Positions 1 through 7,932 are shown, counted from the stretch's first letter. The stretch: DNA of 64,000 nucleotides from Pseudomonadota bacterium (GCA_018816735.1 JAHIVH010000070.1:434001-498000); one strand, 5' to 3'. Made by a program: numbers and translations. The notes: generated by a model not told the origin, from the sequence alone.

Positions 1-159
1 GGCATTCTTGAGTATCTGCCAGACCTCTTTTGAAGACAGTGCTGAAATGAGCTCGGCAACAATGGCAGGGTGGCCGGTTCTGCAAAAATTGGCTATTTCT
101 GCATTTTTATTTGCCAGGATGAGTTCACGGAGTTCCGGTACAATAATTGGATTTTTCAT
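1..159 (-). CDS. mgtE: Magnesium transporter MgtE, N-terminal end (partial)
   Basis: This is the first 53 codons of a gene that runs off the left edge. The translation begins MKNPIIVPELRELIL and continues through a stretch with the HPAIVAELISAL pattern. That matches the superhelical N domain of MgtE, the Mg2+-gated Mg2+ channel of the inner membrane, in which HPADVAELL-like repeats occur. The ATG at 159-157 follows a GGAG site with normal spacing. The CBS domains and membrane part lie outside the window, so the call rests on the N domain alone. A magnesium riboswitch was looked for upstream and not recognised. Confidence 0.6.
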   Translation of the reverse strand, partial: MKNPIIVPELRELILANKNAEIANFCRTGHPAIVAELISALSSKEVWQILKNA

Positions 160-222
160 ATCTGGGGTATCTCCTTCAGGACGCAACGAACAAAGAAGCG
201 TCTCGAACCGAAAAAACCCCTT

Positions 223-342
223 TCAGGTAAGTTTCAGCAGCTCAGGGCGGGTATCATTCCATTGCGTAACTGGATTATTTTTAGGCTTTGATTTTTCTTT
301 CTTCATTCTCCGGCAACAACTGCCGCCATCCGAATCGTTCAT
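223..342 (-). CDS. Possible 39-residue small protein upstream of mgtE
   Basis: A 39-codon frame starts at an ATG preceded by AAAGGA at good spacing and ends at a TGA about 60 bases before the mgtE start. The product would be short, charged and rich in Lys, with a Ser-Cys-Cys motif near its start and no membrane segment. It resembles no family I recognise. It could be a real small protein, a leader peptide of the mgtE transcript or chance; the ribosome-binding site is the only positive evidence. Confidence 0.22.
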   Translation of the reverse strand: MNDSDGGSCCRRMKKEKSKPKNNPVTQWNDTRPELLKLT

Positions 343-379
343 ACATTTTTCCTTTGCAGCTCAATTAAAAAGTTCCTTA

Positions 380-407
380 ACTATCCACAGTTTATGGGGC
401 AAGTCAA
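380..407 (-). promoter_or_regulatory. Probable sigma-70 promoter for mgtE
   Basis: On the minus strand TTGACT is followed after 16 bases by GATAGT. It lies about 220 bases upstream of the mgtE start and 35 bases downstream of the two-component regulator stop codon. It would let mgtE be transcribed independently of the kinase/regulator operon. Confidence 0.4.
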
Positions 408-441
408 TACAAATTCATACAGGTTCGTATTTTAAGCGACT

Positions 442-1827
442 TTAGGACATCACGCCATATTCTTTCAATTTTTTATGAAGCGTTTTTCGGGTAATGCCCA
501 GCCTTCTGGCAGCTTCGCTTTTATTACCGTTTGAAGACTCAAGTGTTTTCAGAATGATGGTTTTTTCCGCTTTTTCAAGTGTCAGGTTATCATCAATCAC
601 CAGGGCCTCGGACGAATTGACCAATTCGGTTTCCGGTATGGGATTGCCAGCTGTGAAATCATTCAAATCCAGAAATTCCGACTGGGAAAGCACGACGCCT
701 CTTTCAATGGCATTGATCAGTTCCCTGACATTTCCCGGCCAGTCGTAATTGATGAGTTTGTCCATGGCTTTGGGTGTAAATCCTTTCAGTTTTTTTCCGT
801 TTTTTTCAGAAAAAATATGAAGAAAACGCTGGGCGATCAAAGGGATATCCTCCTTTCTTTCCCGCAACGGCGGTATGTACAGATCAACAACATTCAATCT
901 GTAGTAGAGATCTTCCCTGAAAACGCCTTTTAAAGCCAGGTCTTTGAGATCCCGGTTGGTTGCTGCGATGACCCTGACGTCGACCTTGATGACATCTTCA
1001 CCGCCTACTCGCGTGATTTCACGCTCCTGTAAAACACGCAATAGCTTCACTTGCATGGATAGCGGCATCTCGCTGACTTCATCCAGGAAAATACTGCCAC
1101 CATTGGCCAGAACGAATTTCCCGTCTTTTCTTCTCTGTGCACCGGTAAAGGAGCCTTTCTCATGGCCGAACAATTCGGATTCAAGGAGCGTTTCGGTAAT
1201 GGCCGCGCAATTGATTTTGATAAAGGGTTCGGCCCGCCTGGGGCTGTTATAGTGCGTTGCGCCGGCTATCAGCTCCTTTCCGGTTCCCGATTCTCCGGTT
1301 ATCAAAACAGATGCATCCGACTGTGCAACATGGGCAACCGTTTCAAGAAGTCTCACCATGGAAGAGCTTCTGGCAATGATATTCTGCTTGTCAAAACGGT
1401 CTTCAAGGCTCATTTTAAGAAGCTGGTTTTCCGCTTTGAGCAGCATGTTTTCTGTTGCCCTTTCAATGGTAAGTTTCAGCTTTTCAAAATCAAGGGGTTT
1501 GGTCAGATAATCGTAGGCACCGTTTTTCAGGGCATCCACAGCGGTTTCTATGGATGAATACGCGGTCATGATAATGACCGGGATAGACGGATTGATAGCC
1601 TTTATCTGTTCCATGGCTTTTAGTCCCGATACTTTGATCATCCGGATATCCATAAGAATAAGATCAAAATATCTTTCTTTGACTTTTTCAATAGCAACCG
1701 CACCATCATCCGCTTCGCTGATGTCATACCCCCACCCTGAGATAAGGGTTTTCAACATCATTCTGTGGGAAAGGTCGTCATCGACAACCAGAATTATATT
1801 ATTTTTTTTGATCATTTTCAGTAACAA
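442..1827 (-). CDS. Sigma-54-dependent response regulator (NtrC/ZraR/AtoC type)
   Basis: A 461-residue three-domain regulator. Residues about 10-125 form a receiver domain with the acidic pair DDD near residue 16 and phosphoacceptor Asp60 in LILMDIRM. Residues about 150-380 are an AAA+ domain with Walker A GESGTGKE, the sigma-54 contact loop as GSFTGA, and a Walker B-like FLDE. The C-terminus ends in a Fis-type helix-turn-helix (NKSEAARRLGITRKTLHKKL). It activates RNA polymerase holding sigma-54 from distant enhancer sites. The frame overlaps the kinase gene by 29 bases; a second ATG four codons on is also possible. The kinase is its obvious partner. The two palindromes and sigma-54 promoter in front of htrA are the likeliest local target. 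The specific stimulus cannot be read from the sequence. Confidence 0.9.
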   Translation of the reverse strand: MLLKMIKKNNIILVVDDDLSHRMMLKTLISGWGYDISEADDGAVAIEKVKERYFDLILMDIRMIKVSGLKAMEQIKAINPSIPVIIMTAYSSIETAVDALKNGAYDYLTKPLDFEKLKLTIERATENMLLKAENQLLKMSLEDRFDKQNIIARSSSMVRLLETVAHVAQSDASVLITGESGTGKELIAGATHYNSPRRAEPFIKINCAAITETLLESELFGHEKGSFTGAQRRKDGKFVLANGGSIFLDEVSEMPLSMQVKLLRVLQEREITRVGGEDVIKVDVRVIAATNRDLKDLALKGVFREDLYYRLNVVDLYIPPLRERKEDIPLIAQRFLHIFSEKNGKKLKGFTPKAMDKLINYDWPGNVRELINAIERGVVLSQSEFLDLNDFTAGNPIPETELVNSSEALVIDDNLTLEKAEKTIILKTLESSNGNKSEAARRLGITRKTLHKKLKEYGVMS

Positions 1828-3586
1828 AGGGTAAATGGATTGTTATGATTGTACCGGTATTTTCGTGGCTTTTAATAACGATATTGCCATGATGTGCCGC
1901 AATAATATTATGGGAGATCGCGAGGCCCAGGCCCGTCCCTGATGATTTTGTTGTAAAGTAGGGATCAAAGATATGGGCCAGGTTGTTTTCAGGAATACCA
2001 ACCCCCGTGTCCATTATGTTCATGGTGAACATATTGTCTTTGCTTGATGGCGATACTGTGACGGTAAGGCTGCCGCCGCCCTCCATGGCTTCAATGGCGT
2101 TAAGATAAAGATTCAGGAGAACCTGGCTGATTTTGTCCGGATCCAAATGGATGATCGCAGGCATATTAAGGATGGTAATGGTCGTTTGAACATTGGATTT
2201 TTTTGCTTTCAGTTCAACGAGTTTCACCGAATTTTCAATATAGGGGGTCAGCTCTACCGGCTTGGGGCAGATAGTAACCGGTCTTGCAAATTCCAGCAGC
2301 TGGCCGATCACCCGGTTCATCCGGTCTGTTTCCTTGATCATGATTTCAGAGATATTTTTATCCTCCGGGATATCTTTATAGCGTTCACTGAAATAGGTGG
2401 CAAATCCTTTGATGGAACTCAATGGATTTCTGATTTCATGGGCAACGCCGGCAGCCAGTTTGCCAACAGATGCCAGTCTCTGACTGAGTTCTATTTCTTT
2501 TTTAAGGGATCGGACTTCACTGAGGTCTTTGATCAGACAGATATATCCGATGGCATTATTTTCTTCATCCTTAAGCTGGGCAGCAATCACCTCAAGAGGG
2601 ACATTTCTCCCATCATGCATGCGGCAATCGATTTCTTTTTCAATCATTCCCTGTTTCCTGCCAAGGTCCGAGATGATTTTCGCCAGATCCTCCGGAAAAA
2701 ATGAATGGGCCTGCGGCCCGCTGATTTCATTTTCCGACAGTTTCAGGATGGACTGAGCAGCCTGGTTAAAGGATAGAACTTGTCTGTCTTTATCAATGGC
2801 AATCAGACCGATGGGCATATTTTCCACAACCGTATCGGATAATGCTTTTACTCTTGAAAGGGTTGCGCGTGTTCTCTGGTAGCCCTGTATCATGAAAAGA
2901 AGAATGATGCCTGCAATACCTGCAACAAGTAAAATGATACCTGTAATGACGGTTTCTCTAATGTCGATTTTACCCATGGCCTCAACGGAACTCATGTCGA
3001 GACCGACAAAAATGACCCTTTCCGGTGTTTTGAACTTGATCAGTGTATCGGGAAGCGAGCTGTTGCTGTACTGGAAGATGTTCAGCCTGATAGACTTGGA
3101 GCCGCCGGAAGGAGAAAATTTTCTGAAAAGCGTGAGAATTTTTTTTCCATCAGTATTGGTTATAATTTGCCAGTACAGATTCTTGGTGCTGGCAATTTTG
3201 GACAGATCAAGCTTTTTGTCCGGATCAATAAAATTAATCTGGCCGCCTGTATGTGCCAGATTGCTATGCGCGATAATTTTTCCGGTTGTGTCTGCCACAA
3301 AAAGATATTCAATGTCGGGTTGCTGGGCGGTTTCAAAAAGCAGTTTCTGAAGCCTCTGGGTATCAATCACGCCTTCAATCAATCCTGTTCGCGTCCCTGC
3401 TTCAAATGCCCTGATCAGTGCGGAACCTTTTTCTAGAAGCGTATTTATGCTGTTCTGGGTGTGTTTGTGTATATTTGTAATGGTGATGTAGGAAAAAATC
3501 GGAAACAGGACGATCATTGCCCCAATTATCAGCCAGGGATGAAATTCTGAAAGCAGGCCAATGTTTTTTTTCTTGTTTTTTGCCAT
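1799..3586 (-). CDS. Membrane sensor histidine kinase with PAS domain
   Basis: A 595-residue kinase of the inner membrane. Membrane segments are at about residues 17-36 and 212-233, enclosing a periplasmic sensor region of roughly 170 residues that resembles cache-type sensors. A linker and PAS domain (about 250-360) follow. The dimerisation/phosphotransfer domain has His383 in GVAHEIRNPL, and the ATPase domain has the N box (LNLYLNAIEAM), DTGVGIP and GTGLGLAI motifs. It would phosphorylate the downstream regulator. The start has only a weak AGGG site, but a later start would remove the first membrane helix. Divergent from htrA, which suggests envelope-stress sensing; this is inference from position. 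Confidence 0.88.
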   Translation of the reverse strand: MAKNKKKNIGLLSEFHPWLIIGAMIVLFPIFSYITITNIHKHTQNSINTLLEKGSALIRAFEAGTRTGLIEGVIDTQRLQKLLFETAQQPDIEYLFVADTTGKIIAHSNLAHTGGQINFIDPDKKLDLSKIASTKNLYWQIITNTDGKKILTLFRKFSPSGGSKSIRLNIFQYSNSSLPDTLIKFKTPERVIFVGLDMSSVEAMGKIDIRETVITGIILLVAGIAGIILLFMIQGYQRTRATLSRVKALSDTVVENMPIGLIAIDKDRQVLSFNQAAQSILKLSENEISGPQAHSFFPEDLAKIISDLGRKQGMIEKEIDCRMHDGRNVPLEVIAAQLKDEENNAIGYICLIKDLSEVRSLKKEIELSQRLASVGKLAAGVAHEIRNPLSSIKGFATYFSERYKDIPEDKNISEIMIKETDRMNRVIGQLLEFARPVTICPKPVELTPYIENSVKLVELKAKKSNVQTTITILNMPAIIHLDPDKISQVLLNLYLNAIEAMEGGGSLTVTVSPSSKDNMFTMNIMDTGVGIPENNLAHIFDPYFTTKSSGTGLGLAISHNIIAAHHGNIVIKSHENTGTIITIHLPFVTENDQKK

Positions 3587-3690
3587 AGCCCTAATTAAAC
3601 AGCAAGATTAATGCCTATGGATAGAAATCCTTCAACATATTGATATTAAAGGTCTCAATCTGGAAAATCTTTTGTTTGTGTATGATCACA

Positions 3691-3749
3691 TGGATACTTT
3701 TTATCCACATGGATATCAACTCAACACAATAGTGGATAAAAAGTATCCA
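3691..3749. promoter_or_regulatory. Two 17-bp palindromic sites, candidate enhancers for the NtrC-type regulator
   Basis: TGGATA-CTTTT-TATCCA lies at 3691-3707 and its exact reverse complement, TGGATA-AAAAG-TATCCA, at 3733-3749. Each is a dyad with 6-bp arms and a 5-bp spacer. Their centres are 42 bp apart, four turns of B-DNA, so both face the same side of the helix. An extra TGGATA half-site sits at 3710-3715 and a degenerate one at 3618-3630. Position 120-180 bp upstream of a sigma-54 promoter is typical of enhancer sites. As one 17-bp inverted repeat they could also form a cruciform or hairpin. Confidence 0.6.
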
Positions 3750-3866
3750 TTATTTTCATTAAATTTTCAAGTTTTAAATTCAGGCTGGGGGACGGCATGT
3801 TAAAAATTTATATAAATGTAATAAAATTGGATTGTTATGATTTAAAAAGGTGTCGGGGCAAGATGT

Positions 3867-3882
3867 TGGCACAGGATTTGAT
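3867..3882 (+). promoter_or_regulatory. Sigma-54 (-24/-12) promoter of htrA
   Basis: TGGCAC, five bases, TTGAT: the -24 box is perfect and the spacing is canonical. The -12 box has GA where GC is usual, which is the main weakness. It is about 100 bases upstream of the htrA start codon and just downstream of the paired palindromes. Confidence 0.6.
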
Positions 3883-3983
3883 ATATTCAGCTACAAAACC
3901 AGGACACCGGTTAAAAGATTTCAGCAACGGATTAGACGGCTGGTGATGATCAGAGAATTAGATAAAAGGAGTCGCGTTACAGA

Positions 3984-5441
3984 ATGAAATTATTATCCAA
4001 TAGAAGAAACAGTGAAAATAAGATAGCGGCAAAAATTTTATTTTCTATGGCTATATCAGTTTACATGGTGGTTTTTATAGGCGCAGCCTCTGCCGGTGAT
4101 ATTCAAATGATACCCGCAAGCTTCAGCACGCTTGCTGAAAAAGCAGGGCCTGCCGTTGTTAATATCAGCACGGTTAAAACAATGAAAGGGGGTGGTATTG
4201 TTCTGAGGCAGTTTCCCGGGTCGCCATTTGATGACAGGAATAATCCCATGAATGATTTCTTTGAAAAGTTTTTTGGAAATGAGCGGCAGCGGGAATTCAG
4301 ACAGCGGAGCCTTGGGTCCGGTTTTATAATCGACAAGGAAGGGTTTATCGTCACCAATAATCATGTGGTTGAAAATGCAGACCAGATCAAGGTGATTTTG
4401 CAGGACGATAAAGAATTTGTCGCAGAAATTATCGGGCGAGACGTTAATACAGATCTTGCATTAATCAAGATCAAGCCGGACCATGGCCTCCCTGTTTTGA
4501 ATTTGGGTGACTCTGATAAATTAAAAGTGGGCGAATGGGTGGTAGCTATAGGAAACCCGTTCGGATACGACCACACAGTAACTGCAGGAATTGTAAGCGC
4601 CAAGGGCAGAAATATTGGCGCCAGTGCCTATGATGATTTTATTCAGACAGATACATCCATTAATCCGGGTAACAGTGGCGGGCCGCTTCTCGATCTGGAA
4701 GGCAATGTGGTCGGCATTAATACAGCCATCATTCAGGGCGGTCAGGGTATCGGTTTTGCGATTCCTTCCAAGGTAGCAAAAGGGATTATTAGACAGTTGA
4801 AAGAAAATGGCAATGTGACCAGAGGTTGGCTGGGCGTAAATATTCAGGATGTGACGCCTGAAATGGCGGATTACTACCAACTGAAGATCGAAGAAGGCGT
4901 GTTTATTGTAGATGTTGTACCCGGTGATCCGGCAGATAAAGGTGGTATTAAACCCAAGGATATCATCATCTCCCTTGATGGTGAAGACGTGAAAAATGCC
5001 CATGATCTTACGACAAGAGTTGCCAATATAGCAGTTGGCTCCAATGTGAAAGTGAAAATATTAAGAGATGGCAAACCCAAAACCCTGACTGTAAAAATAG
5101 CAAAAAAAGATGATGACCGGGTATTTTCAAAATCCGGATCAGGTTTTGAAAGCAAAGATGATTCACTGGGTGTGATGATTGCCGAATTAACGAAGGAATT
5201 GGCAGAGAGAAAACATCTTACCAGAAAGGAAGGCGTTGTGGTTGTCGAAGTAGAACCACAGAGCAAAGCAGATGAGGCGGGTGTCAGCCCAGGTGATATT
5301 ATAGAAGAAGTGAATCACGAATCAATCAAGACAAAGGACGATTATTTCAAGGCAATGGAAAAGATTAAAAAAGGTGAAACGATAACAATCGCGATGATCA
5401 CGGGACAAGGCAGTTTCAAGATCATAAGCGTCATTAAATAA
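3984..5441 (+). CDS. degP: Periplasmic serine protease/chaperone, DegP/HtrA family
   Basis: A 485-residue Do-family protease that degrades or refolds damaged envelope proteins. It has an N-terminal hydrophobic segment (residues about 17-37) ending in ASAGD, a signal peptide. The chymotrypsin-like domain contains the full triad: His127 (VTNNHVV), Asp157 (NTDLALI) and Ser231 (NPGNSGGPL). Two PDZ domains follow, at about 275-365 and 390-480, as in DegP/DegQ. The start is supported by AAAGGAG ten bases upstream. It is transcribed alone, divergent from the two-component system, and carries a sigma-54 promoter with upstream palindromes. That makes it a probable target of that system rather than of sigma-E/Cpx. 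Nothing is missing for activity. Confidence 0.93.
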   Translation: MKLLSNRRNSENKIAAKILFSMAISVYMVVFIGAASAGDIQMIPASFSTLAEKAGPAVVNISTVKTMKGGGIVLRQFPGSPFDDRNNPMNDFFEKFFGNERQREFRQRSLGSGFIIDKEGFIVTNNHVVENADQIKVILQDDKEFVAEIIGRDVNTDLALIKIKPDHGLPVLNLGDSDKLKVGEWVVAIGNPFGYDHTVTAGIVSAKGRNIGASAYDDFIQTDTSINPGNSGGPLLDLEGNVVGINTAIIQGGQGIGFAIPSKVAKGIIRQLKENGNVTRGWLGVNIQDVTPEMADYYQLKIEEGVFIVDVVPGDPADKGGIKPKDIIISLDGEDVKNAHDLTTRVANIAVGSNVKVKILRDGKPKTLTVKIAKKDDDRVFSKSGSGFESKDDSLGVMIAELTKELAERKHLTRKEGVVVVEVEPQSKADEAGVSPGDIIEEVNHESIKTKDDYFKAMEKIKKGETITIAMITGQGSFKIISVIK

Positions 5442-5484
5442 AAGATGTACCAGCAGTAGCATGAAGCAGTGTTTTTTTCATACG

Positions 5485-5549
5485 TTCTCCTCACCCCGGC
5501 GGGAGCTTATACCGGGGAAAAATGTAACCGTTTTTCCCCGGAACTCCCC
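5485..5549 (+). ncRNA. Hairpin unit 1 behind htrA (terminator or structured RNA)
   Basis: An 11-bp perfect stem (CCGGGGAAAAA 5512-5522 with TTTTTCCCCGG 5531-5541) is preceded by the pyrimidine tract TTCTCCTCACCCC. CCCCGG at 5494-5499 can pair with CCGGGG at 5512-5517 instead, so two structures compete. A small CTCC/GGAG stem followed by CTTATA precedes the main stem, and unit 2 has the same arrangement. No U-run follows on the plus strand, so it is not a standard intrinsic terminator. The strand is assumed. Confidence 0.3.
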
Positions 5550-5667
5550 AAAAAAAAGATGATGGTAAAAAGGCAGGAAATGAAACGACAGATGATAAAT
5601 CAAATTCGAAAATATATAGATGATATAAAAACAATCACAATTGAGCAGCTTACGATACAAATTATGC

Positions 5668-5745
5668 TTCCCCTCCTCTGTAACTGGAGTTTATGGCAGA
5701 AGAAGCCGGTACTTGCCCCGGTTCCGCTTCTTCTGCCACCTCCGG
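5668..5745 (+). ncRNA. Hairpin unit 2 behind htrA
   Basis: TGGCAGAAGAAGC (5694-5706) pairs perfectly with GCTTCTTCTGCCA (5726-5738), with CGG/CCG pairs continuing inward. It is preceded by TTCCCCTCCTC and a small CTCC/GGAG stem followed by TTTATG, matching the arrangement of unit 1, and is followed by CCTCC. The stem sequences themselves differ from unit 1. This is what compensatory divergence of related RNA structures would look like, but two examples prove little. Confidence 0.3.
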
Positions 5746-5813
5746 GCAAAAAGGGTTTTAAGCCTTGAATAGAGTCACTTCAAATCATTGTTTGGATAAC
5801 TTGTAGCACATTT

Positions 5814-5893
5814 TTCTCACCTCCTCCCCAGAAGAGAGATGCGGGAAATTCGTTTTAATAAAACAGATTTCCCGGCATCTCTCTCTCCCCTCC
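5814..5893 (+). ncRNA. Hairpin unit 3 behind htrA
   Basis: AGAGAGATGCGGGAAAT (5833-5849) pairs with ATTTCCC-G-GCATCTCTCT (5867-5884), 17 pairs with one bulged G. A further GTTTT/AAAAC stem closes the loop. It follows TTCTCACCTCCTCCCC and is followed by CTCCCCTCC. The rest of the 5442-5987 interval is AT-rich with no convincing gene. Confidence 0.3.
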
Positions 5894-5987
5894 AATTAAA
5901 ATAATTCTGCCTTGCTATTACCGGAAAACATGTTAGATCATTCAGACCAATGATAGTGAGAGTTCCTTACCAAAGATTGAGGCGAGC

Positions 5988-6929
5988 ATGTTGACTCCGG
6001 AAATAAAATTTGTCATTTTTCAGCTGGTGATTGTTGTGCCATTTTTTTCCGGTTTTTTCCTGAAACAGGTGATGCTTCGGTTAAAAGATGTCTCCCGAAA
6101 AATGGTGACACTGAATCTTGCGATGATCGAACCGCCGATTGTCTTGTGGAGCATCTGGGGACTGGCTCTGTCTTCAGAGATGATCGTCCTGCCATTTTTT
6201 GGGCTGCTTATCGTTGTCGCAGGATTTATTTTTGGGAGATGTGCTGCTCCTTCTTTGCATTTTTCAAAGAAGGGTAGTAAAACCTTTATTATCAGCTCAT
6301 CATTAGCAAACCATGGCTTTACCATGGGAGGTTTTCTCTGTTACCTGGTTTCAGGTGAAAAAGGACTGGCCTTATCGTCTATTTTTCTGGTTTATTTTAT
6401 TCCGTTTACCTTTCTTTTTATTTTTTCCTATGCAGGGTTTGACAAAAAAAGAAAATGGGCGGCTAACGATATACGTGATTTTATTCTGACAGTCAGAAAT
6501 ATGCCACTTTTAGCGGTCATGGGTGCTTTGCTGATTAAAAGCATGCATATCAGAAGGCCGGATATTTTTTTCCCCATGGATACGTTTCTGATTGTTTCAG
6601 TGGCGTTATATTATTTTACGTTGGGCATCAATTTTGAACCGGCGGATCTTAAGCCCTTTAAAAAAGAGCATGTGATGCTTGCCGTTGAAAAGTTTATCTT
6701 TATTCCTTGTGTGGTTTTCCTTTTTCTATGCATATCGGCCTTGAGTCAGGATGTAAAGCAGGTGATCATGATTCAATCTTTTATGCCGGCAGCTATCTAT
6801 TCGGTTGTTACGTCAATTATTTTTGATCTTGATTCACGGCTGGCCTCTTCTCTGTTTGTTTTGAATTCACTGGTATTTATACTCATTGTTCTGCCGATCT
6901 TTGCTTTGGTTGGCCGATCACTATTCTAA
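5988..6929 (+). CDS. AEC-family membrane permease
   Basis: A 313-residue, almost wholly hydrophobic protein with about ten membrane helices. Its overall pattern fits the auxin efflux carrier (AEC) family of bacterial permeases: helices in two groups, and a central polar region around GFDKKRKWAANDIRDFILTVRN preceding the second half. Bacterial relatives move organic acids such as malate or malonate, but the substrate here cannot be assigned. The ATG follows GAGGCGAGC, a usable ribosome site. It appears to be a single-gene unit between htrA and the SCP2-like gene. No regulator or catabolic gene is attached. Confidence 0.7.
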   Translation: MLTPEIKFVIFQLVIVVPFFSGFFLKQVMLRLKDVSRKMVTLNLAMIEPPIVLWSIWGLALSSEMIVLPFFGLLIVVAGFIFGRCAAPSLHFSKKGSKTFIISSSLANHGFTMGGFLCYLVSGEKGLALSSIFLVYFIPFTFLFIFSYAGFDKKRKWAANDIRDFILTVRNMPLLAVMGALLIKSMHIRRPDIFFPMDTFLIVSVALYYFTLGINFEPADLKPFKKEHVMLAVEKFIFIPCVVFLFLCISALSQDVKQVIMIQSFMPAAIYSVVTSIIFDLDSRLASSLFVLNSLVFILIVLPIFALVGRSLF

Positions 6930-6945
6930 CCGACGGGCAGTCCAA

Positions 6946-6981
6946 GGGGGCAGGCAACCACAAGGGTTTGCCCCTGCACGG
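6946..6981 (-). repeat. G/C-rich palindromic repeat, copy 1 (inverted relative to copy 2)
   Basis: Read on the minus strand it contains CAGGGGCAAACCCTTGTGG followed by TTGCCTGCCCCC. It matches the repeat at 7814-7849 in opposite orientation with few changes. It can fold as GGGGCAA/TTGCC(T)CCCC. Elements of the type GTAGGGGCAA..TTGCCC are dispersed in many bacterial genomes. Confidence 0.65.
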
Positions 6982-7109
6982 ACAAAGATATCTTCAGATT
7001 CGTTTGTGACTGTCTGCGAATGGTTTGATTCATTTCGATGAAGATATTCCCATATCCTGCCAGCCGGAAATATATCCGTCGCAAGGATGTTGCAGTGATT
7101 AAAATTTTC

Positions 7110-7138
7110 TTGACAATGAATAATGACAAAAATATAGT
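7110..7138 (+). promoter_or_regulatory. Sigma-70 promoter for the SCP2-like gene
   Basis: TTGACA (7110-7115), a 17-base spacer and TATAGT (7133-7138). It gives a leader of about 55 bases before the start codon at 7198. The match is close to consensus. Confidence 0.7.
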
Positions 7139-7197
7139 GTCTACTATACCGTAATTGTATTATGATGAATATTGTCAATAATGAAAGGAGATTACCC

Positions 7198-7797
7198 ATG
7201 TCTGACCAGATGATTCAGTTAAGCTTTTCAATGAAAGAAATATTTGAATTGATTCCCTCGCTTGCCTCAACAATTATCAAGTCCAGCCCAATGGCAAAAG
7301 AGGTATCTGAAATTTACAAGGATTCGGCGTTTACATTTTCAATTAAAATGGATGATGAATACTATCATTTGATTATTAATAACGGCACTGAATTCGTAAC
7401 CGGTCTTGGTGACATTGAAAATGCCATGATAAAATTTTCAATCAGCATGAATGATCTTCAGGAGCTGATTGTCGTTAAAAATGCTTACATGTTTCTGGGG
7501 AAACCCATGGAGCTGAGCGCCTCTGATAAAAGCAGAATGGCGGCTACATCTGAAAAATTAAGTGCCATAAATGGTACGATCAACATCGAAGTCACAAATG
7601 ATAATAAAAGTATCAGCAAGTTCAGTGTGGGCTTCAACACATCAGATATGTCAAGCGTGACAATCAAGTTGGAGATAGAGGATTTCAGAGAAATTATGGC
7701 CAAGAAAAGCAACCCCATCAACCTTTTTATGGCAGGGCGCCTGAAACTGGAGGGAGATATGGGGCTCGCCCTGGCTCTCCAAGCGCTTTTGTTTTAA
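7198..7797 (+). CDS. SCP2 sterol-binding-domain-like protein
   Basis: A 199-residue soluble protein. The C-terminal stretch NLFMAGRLKLEGDMGLALALQALLF matches the hydrophobic-ligand fold of SCP2 domains, in which a (M/F)xGKLKIEGD segment precedes the lipid-contact helix. The N-terminal half has the alternating strand pattern (FTFSIKMDDEYYHLIINNG) of the same fold. Such proteins bind lipids or acyl-CoA. The start was set at MSDQMIQ, twelve codons inside the longest frame, because AAAGGAGA lies directly before it and a good promoter sits upstream. It stands alone, bracketed by two inverted repeats, with no metabolic partner next to it. Function beyond lipid binding is unknown. Confidence 0.65.
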   Translation: MSDQMIQLSFSMKEIFELIPSLASTIIKSSPMAKEVSEIYKDSAFTFSIKMDDEYYHLIINNGTEFVTGLGDIENAMIKFSISMNDLQELIVVKNAYMFLGKPMELSASDKSRMAATSEKLSAINGTINIEVTNDNKSISKFSVGFNTSDMSSVTIKLEIEDFREIMAKKSNPINLFMAGRLKLEGDMGLALALQALLF

Positions 7798-7813
7798 AAT
7801 CCAGACCTGGAGA

Positions 7814-7866
7814 CACTGTAGGGGCAATCCCTCGTGGTTGCCCGCCCCCCTCCTCGTGGTTTCCCG
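7814..7866 (+). repeat. G/C-rich palindromic repeat, copy 2, with a partial duplicate
   Basis: It begins with GTAGGGGCAATCCC, followed by CTCGTGGTTGCCCG at 7831-7844. A second near-copy of the 14-mer, CTCGTGGTTTCCCG, follows at 7853-7866. The main unit is the inverted counterpart of 6946-6981, so the SCP2-like gene lies between two facing copies. Confidence 0.65.
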
Positions 7867-7932
7867 GTCACTAAAAAAATGTTCACCAACAAGAGTCGCG
7901 ACCTCAAACGTAAACGACGAGGAGATCAGAAA

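Noticed and set aside
3601-3616. AGGCAT-N5-TTGCT on the minus strand, resembling a sigma-54 promoter for the kinase operon
   Set aside because: Transcription would start about four bases before the kinase ATG, leaving no room for a ribosome site. Reported only as a possibility.
5469-5768. 99-codon open frame over the hairpin region behind htrA
   Set aside because: It runs through the inverted repeats, has no ribosome site and gives a protein of no recognisable composition; hairpins explain the sequence better.
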